Below are positions 1-8,203 of a DNA stretch of 45,643 nucleotides, in pieces. A program made the position numbers and the translations under genes. Under the pieces are notes generated by a model. That model worked only from the letters and a program-made list of their open reading frames with translations, was not told the DNA's origin and made no database searches. The stretch comes from an uncultured Lachnospiraceae bacterium (GTDB lineage Bacteria > Bacillota > Clostridia > Lachnospirales > Lachnospiraceae): positions 1 through 45,643 of the forward strand of contig OMZG01000017.1 in NCBI GenBank assembly GCA_900315505.1. Direction: 5' to 3'. Each line of letters starts with the position of its first letter. Within the stretch, counting starts at the first letter, position 1.

Positions 1-1
1 A

Positions 2-58
2 TCATACCGTTTGAAAGATATGGTATCTGAGACCGCTGAGGATAAAAATTGTACATAA
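2..58 (+). CDS. C-terminal tail of an upstream gene (partial)
   Basis: The second reading frame is open from the window edge and ends with TAA at 56-58, giving 18 residues with no recognisable motif. The next gene starts 119 bases later, so this could be the end of a gene lying mostly outside the window. The fragment is too short to exclude chance. Bases 59-177 are AT-rich and show no convincing terminator; a 7-bp inverted repeat (AGAAGCT/AGCTTCT) spans about 102-160. Confidence 0.3.
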   Translation, partial: SYRLKDMVSETAEDKNCT

Positions 59-177
59 TTATTTAATAACTTTTGTACATTTTTACTTGACAGTTAACAT
101 GCAGAAGCTTGTTTCTTTTCAGAGCAATAATCAGAAGACTCAGAGTGCAATGGAGCTTCTGAAAAAAGAACTTTACA

Positions 178-933
178 ATGTTTTTGAAAAAAATAAACTG
201 TCCACGGCCTGTCATAATCACTGATTCCCAGGAGGAAATCGATAAAGCTTCAGAGGAAGGCATAGCTGTAATAGGATACGAGCATGATGGTATCAGGCTT
301 CGGACGGATTTTATCATTACATCTCCTGATGCTCTTTGCGATGATTATATAAAAGAAGTACATGACTTGTATTACAGGATCCCAAGGGTTATTCTGGAGA
401 CAGGGCGGACAGTAATAAAGCAGATGGATCCGGAAAATGATGTTCTGAAGCTTTTTGATCTGTATGACAAGCCAGGAGTGACGGAGTTCATGGAGCCGCT
501 GTATCCGTATCTCGAGGAGAAGGCATACGAGCAGGATTACTTCGACAATATATACAGATTCTATGATTTCGGAATGTGGAATGTATTTCTGAAATCAGAT
601 GGCAGACTGATCGGCAGATGCGGACTGGAGTATAAGGTATTGCCGGTCATAAAGTCAGAAAAAACCGTAGACGAGGCAGTATTGCATAGTGATGATAACT
701 GGCTTGAACTGGGCTATGTGACAGATCCTGATCTATGGCATCAGGGATATGGATTCGAGACTACCAGAGCAGTTCTGGAACTGGCACGCAGCAAGGGACA
801 TCATCAGTTTTTCGCACAGATTGCGCCTTTAAATAAAGCATCTGCTGCACTTGCACAGAAACTGGGATTTAATGAGGCGGGAGAGATACCGGATGCAGGT
901 GAGAACCTGTGGATTCTAAAGGAGGAAGCATAA
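178..933 (+). CDS. GNAT family N-acetyltransferase with extra N-terminal domain
   Basis: A 251-residue protein in two parts. Residues about 1-85 carry an ITDS motif and end in a segment reading YYRIPRVILETGRTVIK, which matches from memory an N-terminal, HAD-like extension found on some Clostridia GNAT proteins. Residues about 86-251 are a GNAT domain with the acetyl-CoA loop HQGYG at 188-192 and a typical C-terminal strand-helix pattern. It would acetylate an amine or a protein N-terminus from acetyl-CoA in the cytosol; the substrate cannot be read from sequence. A stop lies in frame at 160-162, so ATG 178 is the first possible ATG; its Shine-Dalgarno is weak. It overlaps the next start in a TAATG junction, so the two genes are probably cotranscribed. 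Confidence 0.85.
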   Translation: MFLKKINCPRPVIITDSQEEIDKASEEGIAVIGYEHDGIRLRTDFIITSPDALCDDYIKEVHDLYYRIPRVILETGRTVIKQMDPENDVLKLFDLYDKPGVTEFMEPLYPYLEEKAYEQDYFDNIYRFYDFGMWNVFLKSDGRLIGRCGLEYKVLPVIKSEKTVDEAVLHSDDNWLELGYVTDPDLWHQGYGFETTRAVLELARSKGHHQFFAQIAPLNKASAALAQKLGFNEAGEIPDAGENLWILKEEA

Positions 934-1802
934 TGAGGATTGGAGCACTTGAAGCAGGCGGGACCAAGATGGTCTGCGCAATTGGAGATGAGACAGGAAC
1001 GATCTATGAGCAGGAGTCTTTTCCAACTGTGACACCGGAAGAGACGCTGCCACAGCTACTGGATTATTTCAAAGGAAAAGAAATCGAAGCCCTGGGTATA
1101 GCGTGTTTTGGACCGATTGATCTTGACAGGGATTCAGATACCTATGGATATATCACGACAACACCAAAGACAGCGTGGATGAACACCGATATCGCCGGAT
1201 ATTTTGCCAATTGTCTGAATGTGCCAGTCGGATTCGATACAGATGTGAATGGCTCACTGCTTGGTGAAGTGACATATGGTCAGGCAAAAGGCCTGGGAGA
1301 CGCTGTATACTACACTATAGGAACAGGAGTCGGTGCAGGTGTGATGAGTGGAGGAAAGCTGGTGCATGGGGCCATGCATCCTGAAGCGGGTCACATGCTT
1401 CTTAGAGTGAGAGAAGATGATCCGATGCCTGAAGGAATATGTCCGTTCCATGGAGCCTGTCTCGAGGGTATGGCAGCAGGACCTTCAATAGAGAAAAGAT
1501 GGGGAAAGAAGGCAATAGAGATGAAGGATGATGCAAGGGTCTGGGACCTTGAGGCATATTATCTGGCACAGTGTATGGTGACGACTACACTCATGCTATC
1601 ACCGAAGATCATCATTCTGGGTGGCGGAGTCATGCATCAGACACAGCTCTTCCCTTTAGTAAGAGAGAAGACGAGGGAGCTGCTGAATGGCTACATAAAA
1701 AATGATACAGTAAATGACATGGATCACTACATTGTTCCGGCAAGTCTTCACGATGACCAGGGAATCATGGGCTGTCTGAAGCTGGGCTTTGATGCAGTCT
1801 GA
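933..1802 (+). CDS. ROK family sugar kinase, probable fructokinase
   Basis: A 289-residue ROK kinase. The N-terminal phosphate-binding motif EAGGTK is at residues 7-12. A GTGVGAG loop follows in mid-protein, then the ROK zinc-binding segment CPFHGACLEG at 170-179 and ILGGGV near the C-terminus. The CPFHGxCxEG form is typical of the bacterial fructokinase branch (ATP + fructose to fructose 6-phosphate), so fructokinase is likelier than glucokinase; a mannose or N-acetylhexosamine substrate remains possible. I start it at ATG 933, which has AGGAGG at 919-924, rather than at the in-frame ATG at 909, which would add eight residues and lie further inside the previous gene. There is no sugar transporter beside it. 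Confidence 0.88.
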   Translation: MRIGALEAGGTKMVCAIGDETGTIYEQESFPTVTPEETLPQLLDYFKGKEIEALGIACFGPIDLDRDSDTYGYITTTPKTAWMNTDIAGYFANCLNVPVGFDTDVNGSLLGEVTYGQAKGLGDAVYYTIGTGVGAGVMSGGKLVHGAMHPEAGHMLLRVREDDPMPEGICPFHGACLEGMAAGPSIEKRWGKKAIEMKDDARVWDLEAYYLAQCMVTTTLMLSPKIIILGGGVMHQTQLFPLVREKTRELLNGYIKNDTVNDMDHYIVPASLHDDQGIMGCLKLGFDAV

Positions 1803-1818
1803 TCTTTAGATAAGTGGG

Positions 1819-1852
1819 GACAAGGGGACGGTTCTCCTGTCCTGCCCTTGTC
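1819..1852 (+). repeat. palindromic repeat of the GGGGACGG type, possible terminator
   Basis: GACAAGGG at 1819-1826 pairs perfectly with CCCTTGTC at 1845-1852, and GGAC/GTCC pairs again inside the loop. The core GGGGACGGTTCTCCTGTC is repeated almost exactly at 19333-19350. It follows the ROK kinase gene and is trailed by TTTAATTA, so it may end transcription; its right arm also supplies the -35 of the next promoter. Confidence 0.7.
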
Positions 1853-1875
1853 TTTAATTATGAGTGTGTTATAAT
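1848..1875 (+). promoter_or_regulatory. sigma-A type promoter for the Na+ symporter gene
   Basis: TTGTCT (1848-1853) and TATAAT (1870-1875) are separated by 16 bp. The -35 lies in the right arm of the palindromic repeat. Transcription would begin near 1882, leaving a leader of about 60 bases before the transporter start. Confidence 0.6.
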
Positions 1876-1898
1876 ATCAAAGTTGTATTTTGGAAAGG

Positions 1899-1951
1899 AA
1901 AGGAGAAGAACGGTGTGTTTAATATACCGTTCAATTAACAGACGTGAGTAG
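1899..1951 (+). promoter_or_regulatory. hairpin and mini-ORF between ribosome binding site and start codon
   Basis: A strong Shine-Dalgarno (AAAGGAG, about 1899-1905) sits nearly 40 bases before the transporter GTG at 1944, too far for normal use. Between them GAACGGT (1908-1914) and ACCGTTC (1926-1932) form a perfect 7-bp hairpin, which would bring the site to about 13 nt from the GTG. Alternatively GTG 1913 opens a 12-codon ORF ending at TAG 1949-1951, overlapping the transporter start, which would allow coupled translation. Confidence 0.5.
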
Positions 1952-3311
1952 TAAGAAGAGGGCCAGTTTTACAGGAAAACTCGGCTTCGTGCTGTCAGCA
2001 GCAGGGGCTTCAGTGGGATTAGGAAATATCTGGAGATTCCCGTATCTGTGTGCGAAGTATGGCGGTGGAACATATCTGATCTGCTATATCATCCTTGCGG
2101 CAACGTTCGGATATACGATGATCATGGCGGAGACGGCAATTGGCCGGATGAGCCAGAAGAGTCCGGTAGGAGCATTCAATCATTTCACGAAGAAAAAAGG
2201 ATATCGTCTCGGAGGCTGGATCAATGCGATAGTCCCGATGCTTATTGTGCCGTATTATTCAGTAATCGGTGGATGGGTCATCAAGTACATGGTGGACTAT
2301 ATCACAAAGCCGGCGAAGGATATCGCAGTAGATGGGTATTTCAGCAGCTTCATCAGCGGAGTATCGCCTGAGGTATGGTTCATAGTTTTTGCACTGCTTA
2401 CGACTGTAATCGTCTACATGGGAGTGCAGGGTGGAATCGAGAGAGTATCGAAGATCCTGATGCCGATCCTCGTAGTTCTGGCTTTTATCATCTGTATCTA
2501 TACAATGACAAGACCAGGAGCCGGTGCAGGAATAAAGTACCTGCTAGTGCCTAGCACAGAGCGTTTCTCATGGATGACAGTAGTTACAGCGATGCAGCAG
2601 ATGTTCTATTCGCTGTCTATCGCAATGGGAATCCTGATCACGTTCGGCAGCTATATGAAAAAGGATGTGTCAATTGAGGAAAGCACTGATCAGGTCGAGA
2701 TATTCGATACCCTGATTGCATTCATTGCAGGTCTCATGATAATTCCTGCAGTATTCGCATTTTCAGGAGCAGACGCAGGCAAGAACCTTGACGCAGGTCC
2801 GTCACTTATGTTTATCACGATGCCGAAGACCTTCGCATCATTCCCTGGTGGAAGAGTATTCGGGCTGCTGTTCTTCATGCTGGTGCTCTTTGCAGCTCTT
2901 ACATCATCAATAGCGTTGATGGAGTCAGCAGTATCAACAATTGAGGATGAGCTGGGCTGGTCAAGAAAAAAAGCAACGATTGTGATCGGAGCTATAATGC
3001 TGGGCCTTGGAACACTTTCAGCTCTTGGCTACGGAATCCTTGCAAATGTAAAGATAATCGGAATGCAGTTCCTTGATTTCTTCGATTTCATCACGAACTC
3101 AGTCATGATGCCGCTTGCAGCAATTGCGACCTGCCTCTTGGTGTCGAAGGTCATAGGACTTGATAAAATAGATGAGGAAGTGACACTTGGCGGAGCGAAG
3201 TTCGTAAGAAAGAAGATCTTCCACTTCATGATCAAGTGGCTCTGCCCGCTGTTCTGCCTGATCATATTAGTTTCAGCAGTAGCAAATGCTTTCGGTATAA
3301 TTCATTTATAA
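1944..3311 (+). CDS. sodium-dependent amino-acid transporter (NSS/SNF family)
   Basis: A 455-residue integral membrane protein with roughly 11 hydrophobic helices, the usual size of bacterial neurotransmitter:sodium symporters such as MhsT and TnaT. The family hallmark GLGNIWRFPY is at residues 25-34 in helix 1, where Na+ and substrate bind in known structures. It would import an amino acid with Na+ at the cell membrane. The genes downstream oxidise aromatic 2-oxoacids, so tryptophan, phenylalanine or tyrosine is the inferred substrate; the sequence alone does not show this. The start is GTG 1944: an in-frame TAA lies at 1920-1922 and no ATG is available. There is no adjacent Shine-Dalgarno, which makes the hairpin upstream notable. 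Confidence 0.9.
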   Translation: MSSKKRASFTGKLGFVLSAAGASVGLGNIWRFPYLCAKYGGGTYLICYIILAATFGYTMIMAETAIGRMSQKSPVGAFNHFTKKKGYRLGGWINAIVPMLIVPYYSVIGGWVIKYMVDYITKPAKDIAVDGYFSSFISGVSPEVWFIVFALLTTVIVYMGVQGGIERVSKILMPILVVLAFIICIYTMTRPGAGAGIKYLLVPSTERFSWMTVVTAMQQMFYSLSIAMGILITFGSYMKKDVSIEESTDQVEIFDTLIAFIAGLMIIPAVFAFSGADAGKNLDAGPSLMFITMPKTFASFPGGRVFGLLFFMLVLFAALTSSIALMESAVSTIEDELGWSRKKATIVIGAIMLGLGTLSALGYGILANVKIIGMQFLDFFDFITNSVMMPLAAIATCLLVSKVIGLDKIDEEVTLGGAKFVRKKIFHFMIKWLCPLFCLIILVSAVANAFGIIHL

Positions 3312-3324
3312 GATTAAGAGGCAG

Positions 3325-3383
3325 GAGATTCTGCTGATGGCCCAATACATTTAGGCCGGTTTTGGGCCGTCAGGCAGAATCTC
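3325..3383 (+). other. long stem-loop in front of iorA
   Basis: Bases 3325-3343 pair with 3364-3383 to form a nearly perfect stem of about 18 bp with one bulge or mismatch and a 20-base loop. No U-tract follows, so it is not a standard intrinsic terminator. It ends 28 bases before the iorA start and could be an mRNA processing or stabilising element, or part of an attenuator. The rest of the 100-base gap has no clear promoter. Confidence 0.6.
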
Positions 3384-3411
3384 AAGCCTGGTACGTTATA
3401 GAAAGGTATGT

Positions 3412-5232
3412 ATGCATAAAGAATTCCTAATGGGAAACGAGGCTATTGCCCTTGGTGCCCTTGCCGCCGGTGTAGATGCGGCTTCTGGGTACCCGGGGAC
3501 TCCGTCTACGGAGATCCTCGAGACGATAGCGAAGAAAAATCCCGGCGATGTATATGTGGAGTGGTCTGTTAATGAAAAGGCAGGCCTTGAGATGGCGGCT
3601 GGAGCCTCACTTGCGGGTGCAAGGTCTCTTGTCACTATGAAGCAGGTAGGACTCAATGTCGCTTCAGACCCTCTGATGAGCCTTGAGTATATCGGTGTCA
3701 AAGGTGGAATGGTGATCGTAGTAGCTGATGATCCGGGCCCGATATCGAGCCAGACTGAGCAGGATACGAGAACCTTCGGTATGTATTCTAAGTTGCCTGT
3801 ATTCGATCCGTCATCGGTGCATGAAGCCTATGAGATGATACAGGAGGCCTTTGACTTTTCAGAGAAATATCATACTCCAGTATTTTTCAGACCTACGACG
3901 AGAGTCGATCATGGCTATGAATCGATAGATGTAAAAGAACCTTCTGAGTATTATCAGACAAAGCCAGAAGGATTCGTAAAAGACGCTTCGAAGTGGGTTA
4001 TTTTCCCGAGATTATCTGTAAAGAATCATGCTCTTATAGAGAAGAGAAATGCAGACCTGACTAAGGTATTCTCAGAATATAAGAGAAACTTCGTTAAAAA
4101 GGGGATAGGGAATAGGAAAAAGGCGATAGCTACTCATGGAATCAACTATGAGTATACGCTTGATGCGATTGGAGATAGTGAAGTCCCAGATATATTAAGG
4201 GTTGCAACTCCGTTTCCATTCCCTGAAGAACTGGCTGTTGAATTCCTGAAGGATAAAGAAGAGGTTCTCTGTATCGAGGAGCTTGATCCTGTGATCGAGA
4301 GAAATCTTATTTTTATCTGTGGTAAATACGGACTCAATGTAAAGATACGTGGAAAGCTCACAGGCCATGTGAAACCATCTGGCGAGAACTCAGTTGATTC
4401 TGTAAAGGAAGATATTGCGAAGTTCCTGGGAACCGGCGCAGCTTCTGATGAAGCCAGGCGGGATGATCCTCCTGAGCTTGCAGTCAGACCTCCTGTGCTC
4501 TGTGCAGGCTGTCCGCATCGTGCCAGCTTCTATGCTGTAAAGCAGGCTATGAAGGGCAGGAAGACCATATACTGCGGAGATATAGGATGCTATACTCTCG
4601 GCAATGCTCATCCTCTTGATATGACAGATACGTGTCTGTGCATGGGTGCAGGCATCAACATGGCTCAGGGCCTTAACCGTATGGAGCCTGATACGAAGGC
4701 GTTTGCATTTGTCGGAGACTCGACATTTTTCGCATCAGGAATCACAGGAACAATCAATGCTTTCTACAATCAGGCCGATATGACTCTTGTCGTTCTTGAT
4801 AATTCAACGACTGCCATGACTGGTCATCAGCCGCATCCGGGTACAGGACATACCCTGATGGGAGATGTCGTAGACAAGGTAAGCATTGAGAAGATACTCC
4901 GTGCTATTGGACTCACGACAGTAGAGACTGTGGATCCGCTTGACTTCGACACAGCGGTTGAGACTGTAAAGAGAGTAGCTGATGAACCAGGTATCAAGGC
5001 TATCATCTTCAAGTCGCCTTGTATTGTGAAATTCAAGCCGAAGTCAGGACAGTCTCATATTGATCCTGAAAAGTGCATCGGATGTAAGAGATGTATCAAT
5101 GAGCTCGGCTGTCCGGCACTTATTTTTAAAGGTGGCAAGGCTTCAATCGATGAGACTCTCTGCACCGGATGTACTCTCTGTGAGCAGATCTGCCCGGTAC
5201 AGGCAATAAGCGGAGGTGGACACAATGAGTAA
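3412..5232 (+). CDS. iorA: indolepyruvate ferredoxin oxidoreductase, alpha subunit
   Basis: A 606-residue subunit of the thiamine-diphosphate enzyme that oxidatively decarboxylates arylpyruvates (from Trp, Phe, Tyr) to aryl-acetyl-CoA while reducing ferredoxin. The N-terminal pyrimidine-binding domain contains YPGTPSTEI and VEWSVNEKAG. The C-terminal half contains CAGCPHRASF, GDIGCYTLG and the ThDP motif starting GDS at about residue 435 and running to DN. Two ferredoxin-type 4Fe-4S motifs close the protein, CIGCKRC from about residue 555 and CTGCTLCEQICP from about 585. Length and order match the family. ATG 3412 has GAAAGG upstream. It overlaps iorB by 8 bases, as expected for subunits made together. 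Confidence 0.95.
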   Translation: MHKEFLMGNEAIALGALAAGVDAASGYPGTPSTEILETIAKKNPGDVYVEWSVNEKAGLEMAAGASLAGARSLVTMKQVGLNVASDPLMSLEYIGVKGGMVIVVADDPGPISSQTEQDTRTFGMYSKLPVFDPSSVHEAYEMIQEAFDFSEKYHTPVFFRPTTRVDHGYESIDVKEPSEYYQTKPEGFVKDASKWVIFPRLSVKNHALIEKRNADLTKVFSEYKRNFVKKGIGNRKKAIATHGINYEYTLDAIGDSEVPDILRVATPFPFPEELAVEFLKDKEEVLCIEELDPVIERNLIFICGKYGLNVKIRGKLTGHVKPSGENSVDSVKEDIAKFLGTGAASDEARRDDPPELAVRPPVLCAGCPHRASFYAVKQAMKGRKTIYCGDIGCYTLGNAHPLDMTDTCLCMGAGINMAQGLNRMEPDTKAFAFVGDSTFFASGITGTINAFYNQADMTLVVLDNSTTAMTGHQPHPGTGHTLMGDVVDKVSIEKILRAIGLTTVETVDPLDFDTAVETVKRVADEPGIKAIIFKSPCIVKFKPKSGQSHIDPEKCIGCKRCINELGCPALIFKGGKASIDETLCTGCTLCEQICPVQAISGGGHNE

Positions 5233-5797
5233 GAGCATTATCCTCTGCGGAGTCGGAGGTCAGGGAACCATACTGGCGAGCAAGCTCATAGCTGCAGCTG
5301 CAATGAAGCGCGGGATGCACGTTGAGACGGCTGAGACTATCGGAATGGCACAGCGTGGTGGTTCGGTTTTCTCTCATGTAAAGATTGGTGACGGCATCAA
5401 CGGACCCCTTATCGGAAAGGGCCAGGCAGATCTGATCATCGCTTTTGAACCAGGTGAGGCAGTACGTCAACTTCCTTTCCTTAAGAAGGACGGAGCTGTT
5501 GTAGTGAGTCGCAGACCGGTGGAACCTGTATCTGCGATGATTGGAATAGCAGAATACAATGACCAGGCTCAGATAGATTATCTGAAAAAAGAAGTAGCAA
5601 ATCTCACGGTAATAGAAACCGATGAAGCGCTTGAGAAAATTGGTAATTCAAAAGTCTTAAATGTCCTTCTGCTTGGAGCTGCAGTACGCTCAGGAGAACT
5701 GGGACTTGAGACAGACGATATTGAGACGGCAATACATGACAGGCTTCCGGAGAAGCTCTGGGAAGTCAATGAGAGGGCATTAAACTATGGAAATTAA
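5225..5797 (+). CDS. iorB: indolepyruvate ferredoxin oxidoreductase, beta subunit
   Basis: A 190-residue gamma-type 2-oxoacid oxidoreductase domain. GVGGQGT at residues 9-15 and the segment AETIGMAQRGGSVFSHVKIG are characteristic. It forms the active IorAB complex with the preceding gene product, likely handling CoA. I chose ATG 5225 because GGAGGTG (5212-5218) lies six bases before it; an in-frame GTG at 5216 would overlap that site. It overlaps iorA at the start and paaK by 11 bases at the end, so the three are translated as a unit. Confidence 0.93.
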   Translation: MSKSIILCGVGGQGTILASKLIAAAAMKRGMHVETAETIGMAQRGGSVFSHVKIGDGINGPLIGKGQADLIIAFEPGEAVRQLPFLKKDGAVVVSRRPVEPVSAMIGIAEYNDQAQIDYLKKEVANLTVIETDEALEKIGNSKVLNVLLLGAAVRSGELGLETDDIETAIHDRLPEKLWEVNERALNYGN

Positions 5798-7025
5798 TGA
5801 TGAGCAGCTGGCAATGGTTAATGACCAGGTGAAACGCCTGGAGAAATCGGATAATTTTTATGGAAAAAAATTACGTGAGGCCGGTATCAGGGAAGTAAAG
5901 TCGATAGAGGAATTCAAGGCTCTTCCTTTCTCACAGAAGCAGGACCTGCGTGATGCATATCCGCTTGGACTCATGGCAGTTCCTGAGGAGAAGATTGTGC
6001 GTATTCACTCTTCAAGTGGTACGACAGGAACCCCTGTCATCATCCCTTATACAGCAAAGGATGTAGACGACTGGGCTGAGATGTTTAAACGCTGCTATGA
6101 GATGGCAGGCGTCACTAATAAGGACAGATTACAGATCACACCGGGATACGGACTCTGGACTGCCGGAATCGGATTTCAGGCTGGCTGTGAGAGGCTTGGA
6201 GCAATGGCAGTTCCTATGGGTCCTGGCAATACGAAGAAGCAGCTGCAGTTCATGCAGGACATGAAGACGACAGTTCTGTGCTCCACTTCATCATACGCAC
6301 TTCTTCTTGCAGAGGAGATAGAGAAGGAAGATCTCGGAGACAGGATTTATCTGAAGAAGGGTATCATCGGTTCTGAGCGCTGGGGAGAGAAGATGAGGAA
6401 CAGAATCAAAGGTGAGCTCGGTATTGAGATTTATGATATCTACGGACTCACTGAGATCTATGGCCCTGGAATTGGCATCAGCTGCAAGTATGAGTGTGGA
6501 ATGCATTACTGGGATGACTACATCTATCTCGAGATCATCAATCCTGAGACAGGTGAGAATGTGCCTGACGGTACCTGGGGTGAGATCGTGATCACTACTC
6601 TTGTGAAGGAGGGCGCGCCGCTGATCAGATTCAGGACCCATGATATCTCTCGTATCATACCAGGTGACTGCGCATGTGGCAGCAAATATCCGCGTATCGA
6701 TACCATCATGGGACGCTCTGATGATATGATGAAGATCAAGGGTGTCAATGTATTCCCGAAGCAGATTGAGGAAATTCTAGCGACATTCGATGATCTCTCA
6801 AGTGAGTATCAGATCCGCATCTCTCATCTCGATGGTAAGGATACTATGCGTATCTATGTTGAGGCCACGACAGGACTGGTGGACTTCGATGAGATGTCCG
6901 AGGCGGTTGCAGAGGCAGTCAAGGCCCGCATAGGCTTCACTCCGATAGTTAAGGTAGTCGAGATCGGCGTGCTTCCACGTTCAGAGAAGAAGTCGAAGCG
7001 TGTCATCGACGAAAGGTTTGAATAA
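5787..7025 (+). CDS. paaK: phenylacetate-CoA ligase
   Basis: A 412-residue member of the ANL adenylate-forming superfamily, PaaK branch. The P-loop SSGTTGTP is at about residues 74-81; YDIYGLTEIYGPG and the hinge-region segment GRSDDMMKIKGVNVFP follow in the expected order. The enzyme joins an arylacetate to CoA with ATP going to AMP and PPi. Beside iorAB it may activate arylacetates or, in reverse, recover energy from aryl-acetyl-CoA as ATP; both are inferences. The N-terminus is slightly shorter than many homologues but the conserved core is intact. It overlaps iorB and has no strong Shine-Dalgarno of its own, suggesting translational coupling. Confidence 0.93.
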   Translation: MEINDEQLAMVNDQVKRLEKSDNFYGKKLREAGIREVKSIEEFKALPFSQKQDLRDAYPLGLMAVPEEKIVRIHSSSGTTGTPVIIPYTAKDVDDWAEMFKRCYEMAGVTNKDRLQITPGYGLWTAGIGFQAGCERLGAMAVPMGPGNTKKQLQFMQDMKTTVLCSTSSYALLLAEEIEKEDLGDRIYLKKGIIGSERWGEKMRNRIKGELGIEIYDIYGLTEIYGPGIGISCKYECGMHYWDDYIYLEIINPETGENVPDGTWGEIVITTLVKEGAPLIRFRTHDISRIIPGDCACGSKYPRIDTIMGRSDDMMKIKGVNVFPKQIEEILATFDDLSSEYQIRISHLDGKDTMRIYVEATTGLVDFDEMSEAVAEAVKARIGFTPIVKVVEIGVLPRSEKKSKRVIDERFE

Positions 7026-7027
7026 TA

Positions 7028-8203
7028 ATGGAGAAAGCTTTTTTAGTAAAATACGGTGAAATAGGCCTGAAGGGCAAGAACCGGCACTTCTTTGAGGAGA
7101 CTCTGGTGAAGAGGATAGAAGAGGCTCTGGAAAAGATTGACGGCACGTTCAAGGTTACAAGACCTCAGGGAAGAATCTTTGTTGAAGGAGAAGGTTTCGA
7201 TGAAGACGAGGTCATAGATGCCCTGTCGAAGGTATTCGGTATCATCTGGATCTGCCCATGTATAATGACTGAAGATACCGGATTTGATGATCTCTCAAAG
7301 CAGATCATAGAATACTTAAAGGAAGAGCTTGGCGACAAGCCGTTTACATTCAAGGTTGAGGCAAGACGAGCAAGGAAGAACTATCCTCTGAACTCAATGG
7401 AGATAAACCGTGAGCTTGGCGGCAGGATCCTCGATGCCTTCCCTAATGCGAAGGTGGATGTGCATCATCCTGAGCATCTGGTAGAGGTAGAGATAAGAGA
7501 GAGAATCAATTTCCATATTTTCTACCACAAAGGTGTAGGTGGAATGCCTGTCGGTACTTCTGGTCGTGCAGAGCTTTTACTGTCAGGTGGAATCGATTCG
7601 CCTGTGGCAGGATATATGATCGCAAGGCGTGGAGTCACAATTGATGCTACATATTTTCATGCGCCACCTTATACATCAGAGAGAGCGAAGCAGAAGGTGG
7701 TAGATCTTGCAAAGATTCTTTCAAAATATACCGGTCCTATCAGGCTTCATGTGGTGAATTTTACCGATATCCAGATGGCCATCTATCAGAAGTGCCCTCA
7801 TGACCAGCTGACTATCATCATGCGCCGCTACATGATGATAATTGCAGAGCACTTCGCAAATGCTGATGGATGCCAGGCACTGATCACAGGCGAGAGCCTG
7901 GGACAGGTTGCTTCACAGACGATGCAGTCACTCTATGTGACAGATCATGCAGCTACACTTCCTGTATTCAGACCGCTGATAGGATTTGACAAGCAGGATA
8001 TCATAGAGATATCTGAAAAGATAGGTGCTTATGAGACTTCAATCCTTCCATATGAGGACTGCTGCACGATATTCGTAGCCAAGCACCCGGTCACAAAGCC
8101 GAGACTGGATGTGATAGAGAAGTCTGAGACACATCTGGCTGATGTGATAGACGATATGCTGCAGAAAGCATATGATACGACAGAGACAATACTGGTGAAA
8201 TAA
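7028..8203 (+). CDS. thiI: tRNA 4-thiouridine synthase ThiI
   Basis: A 391-residue protein with the N-terminal ferredoxin-like domain (KYGEIGLKGKN), a THUMP domain (about residues 60-165) and a PP-loop ATPase domain with LLSGGIDSPVAG near residue 185. It makes s4U8 in tRNA and in many bacteria passes sulfur to thiamine synthesis. There is no C-terminal rhodanese domain, as in Bacillus-type ThiI, which works with a partner cysteine desulfurase. That partner is probably the next gene, which begins at the base after this stop codon. The start is two bases after the paaK stop. Confidence 0.95.
   Translation: MEKAFLVKYGEIGLKGKNRHFFEETLVKRIEEALEKIDGTFKVTRPQGRIFVEGEGFDEDEVIDALSKVFGIIWICPCIMTEDTGFDDLSKQIIEYLKEELGDKPFTFKVEARRARKNYPLNSMEINRELGGRILDAFPNAKVDVHHPEHLVEVEIRERINFHIFYHKGVGGMPVGTSGRAELLLSGGIDSPVAGYMIARRGVTIDATYFHAPPYTSERAKQKVVDLAKILSKYTGPIRLHVVNFTDIQMAIYQKCPHDQLTIIMRRYMMIIAEHFANADGCQALITGESLGQVASQTMQSLYVTDHAATLPVFRPLIGFDKQDIIEISEKIGAYETSILPYEDCCTIFVAKHPVTKPRLDVIEKSETHLADVIDDMLQKAYDTTETILVK

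Noticed and set aside
909-932. Earlier in-frame ATG for the ROK kinase
   Set aside because: It would place the AGGAGG ribosome binding site inside the gene and add eight residues before the conserved EAGGTK motif.
3325-3383. Intrinsic terminator between transporter and iorA
   Set aside because: The stem is long, but no run of T follows.
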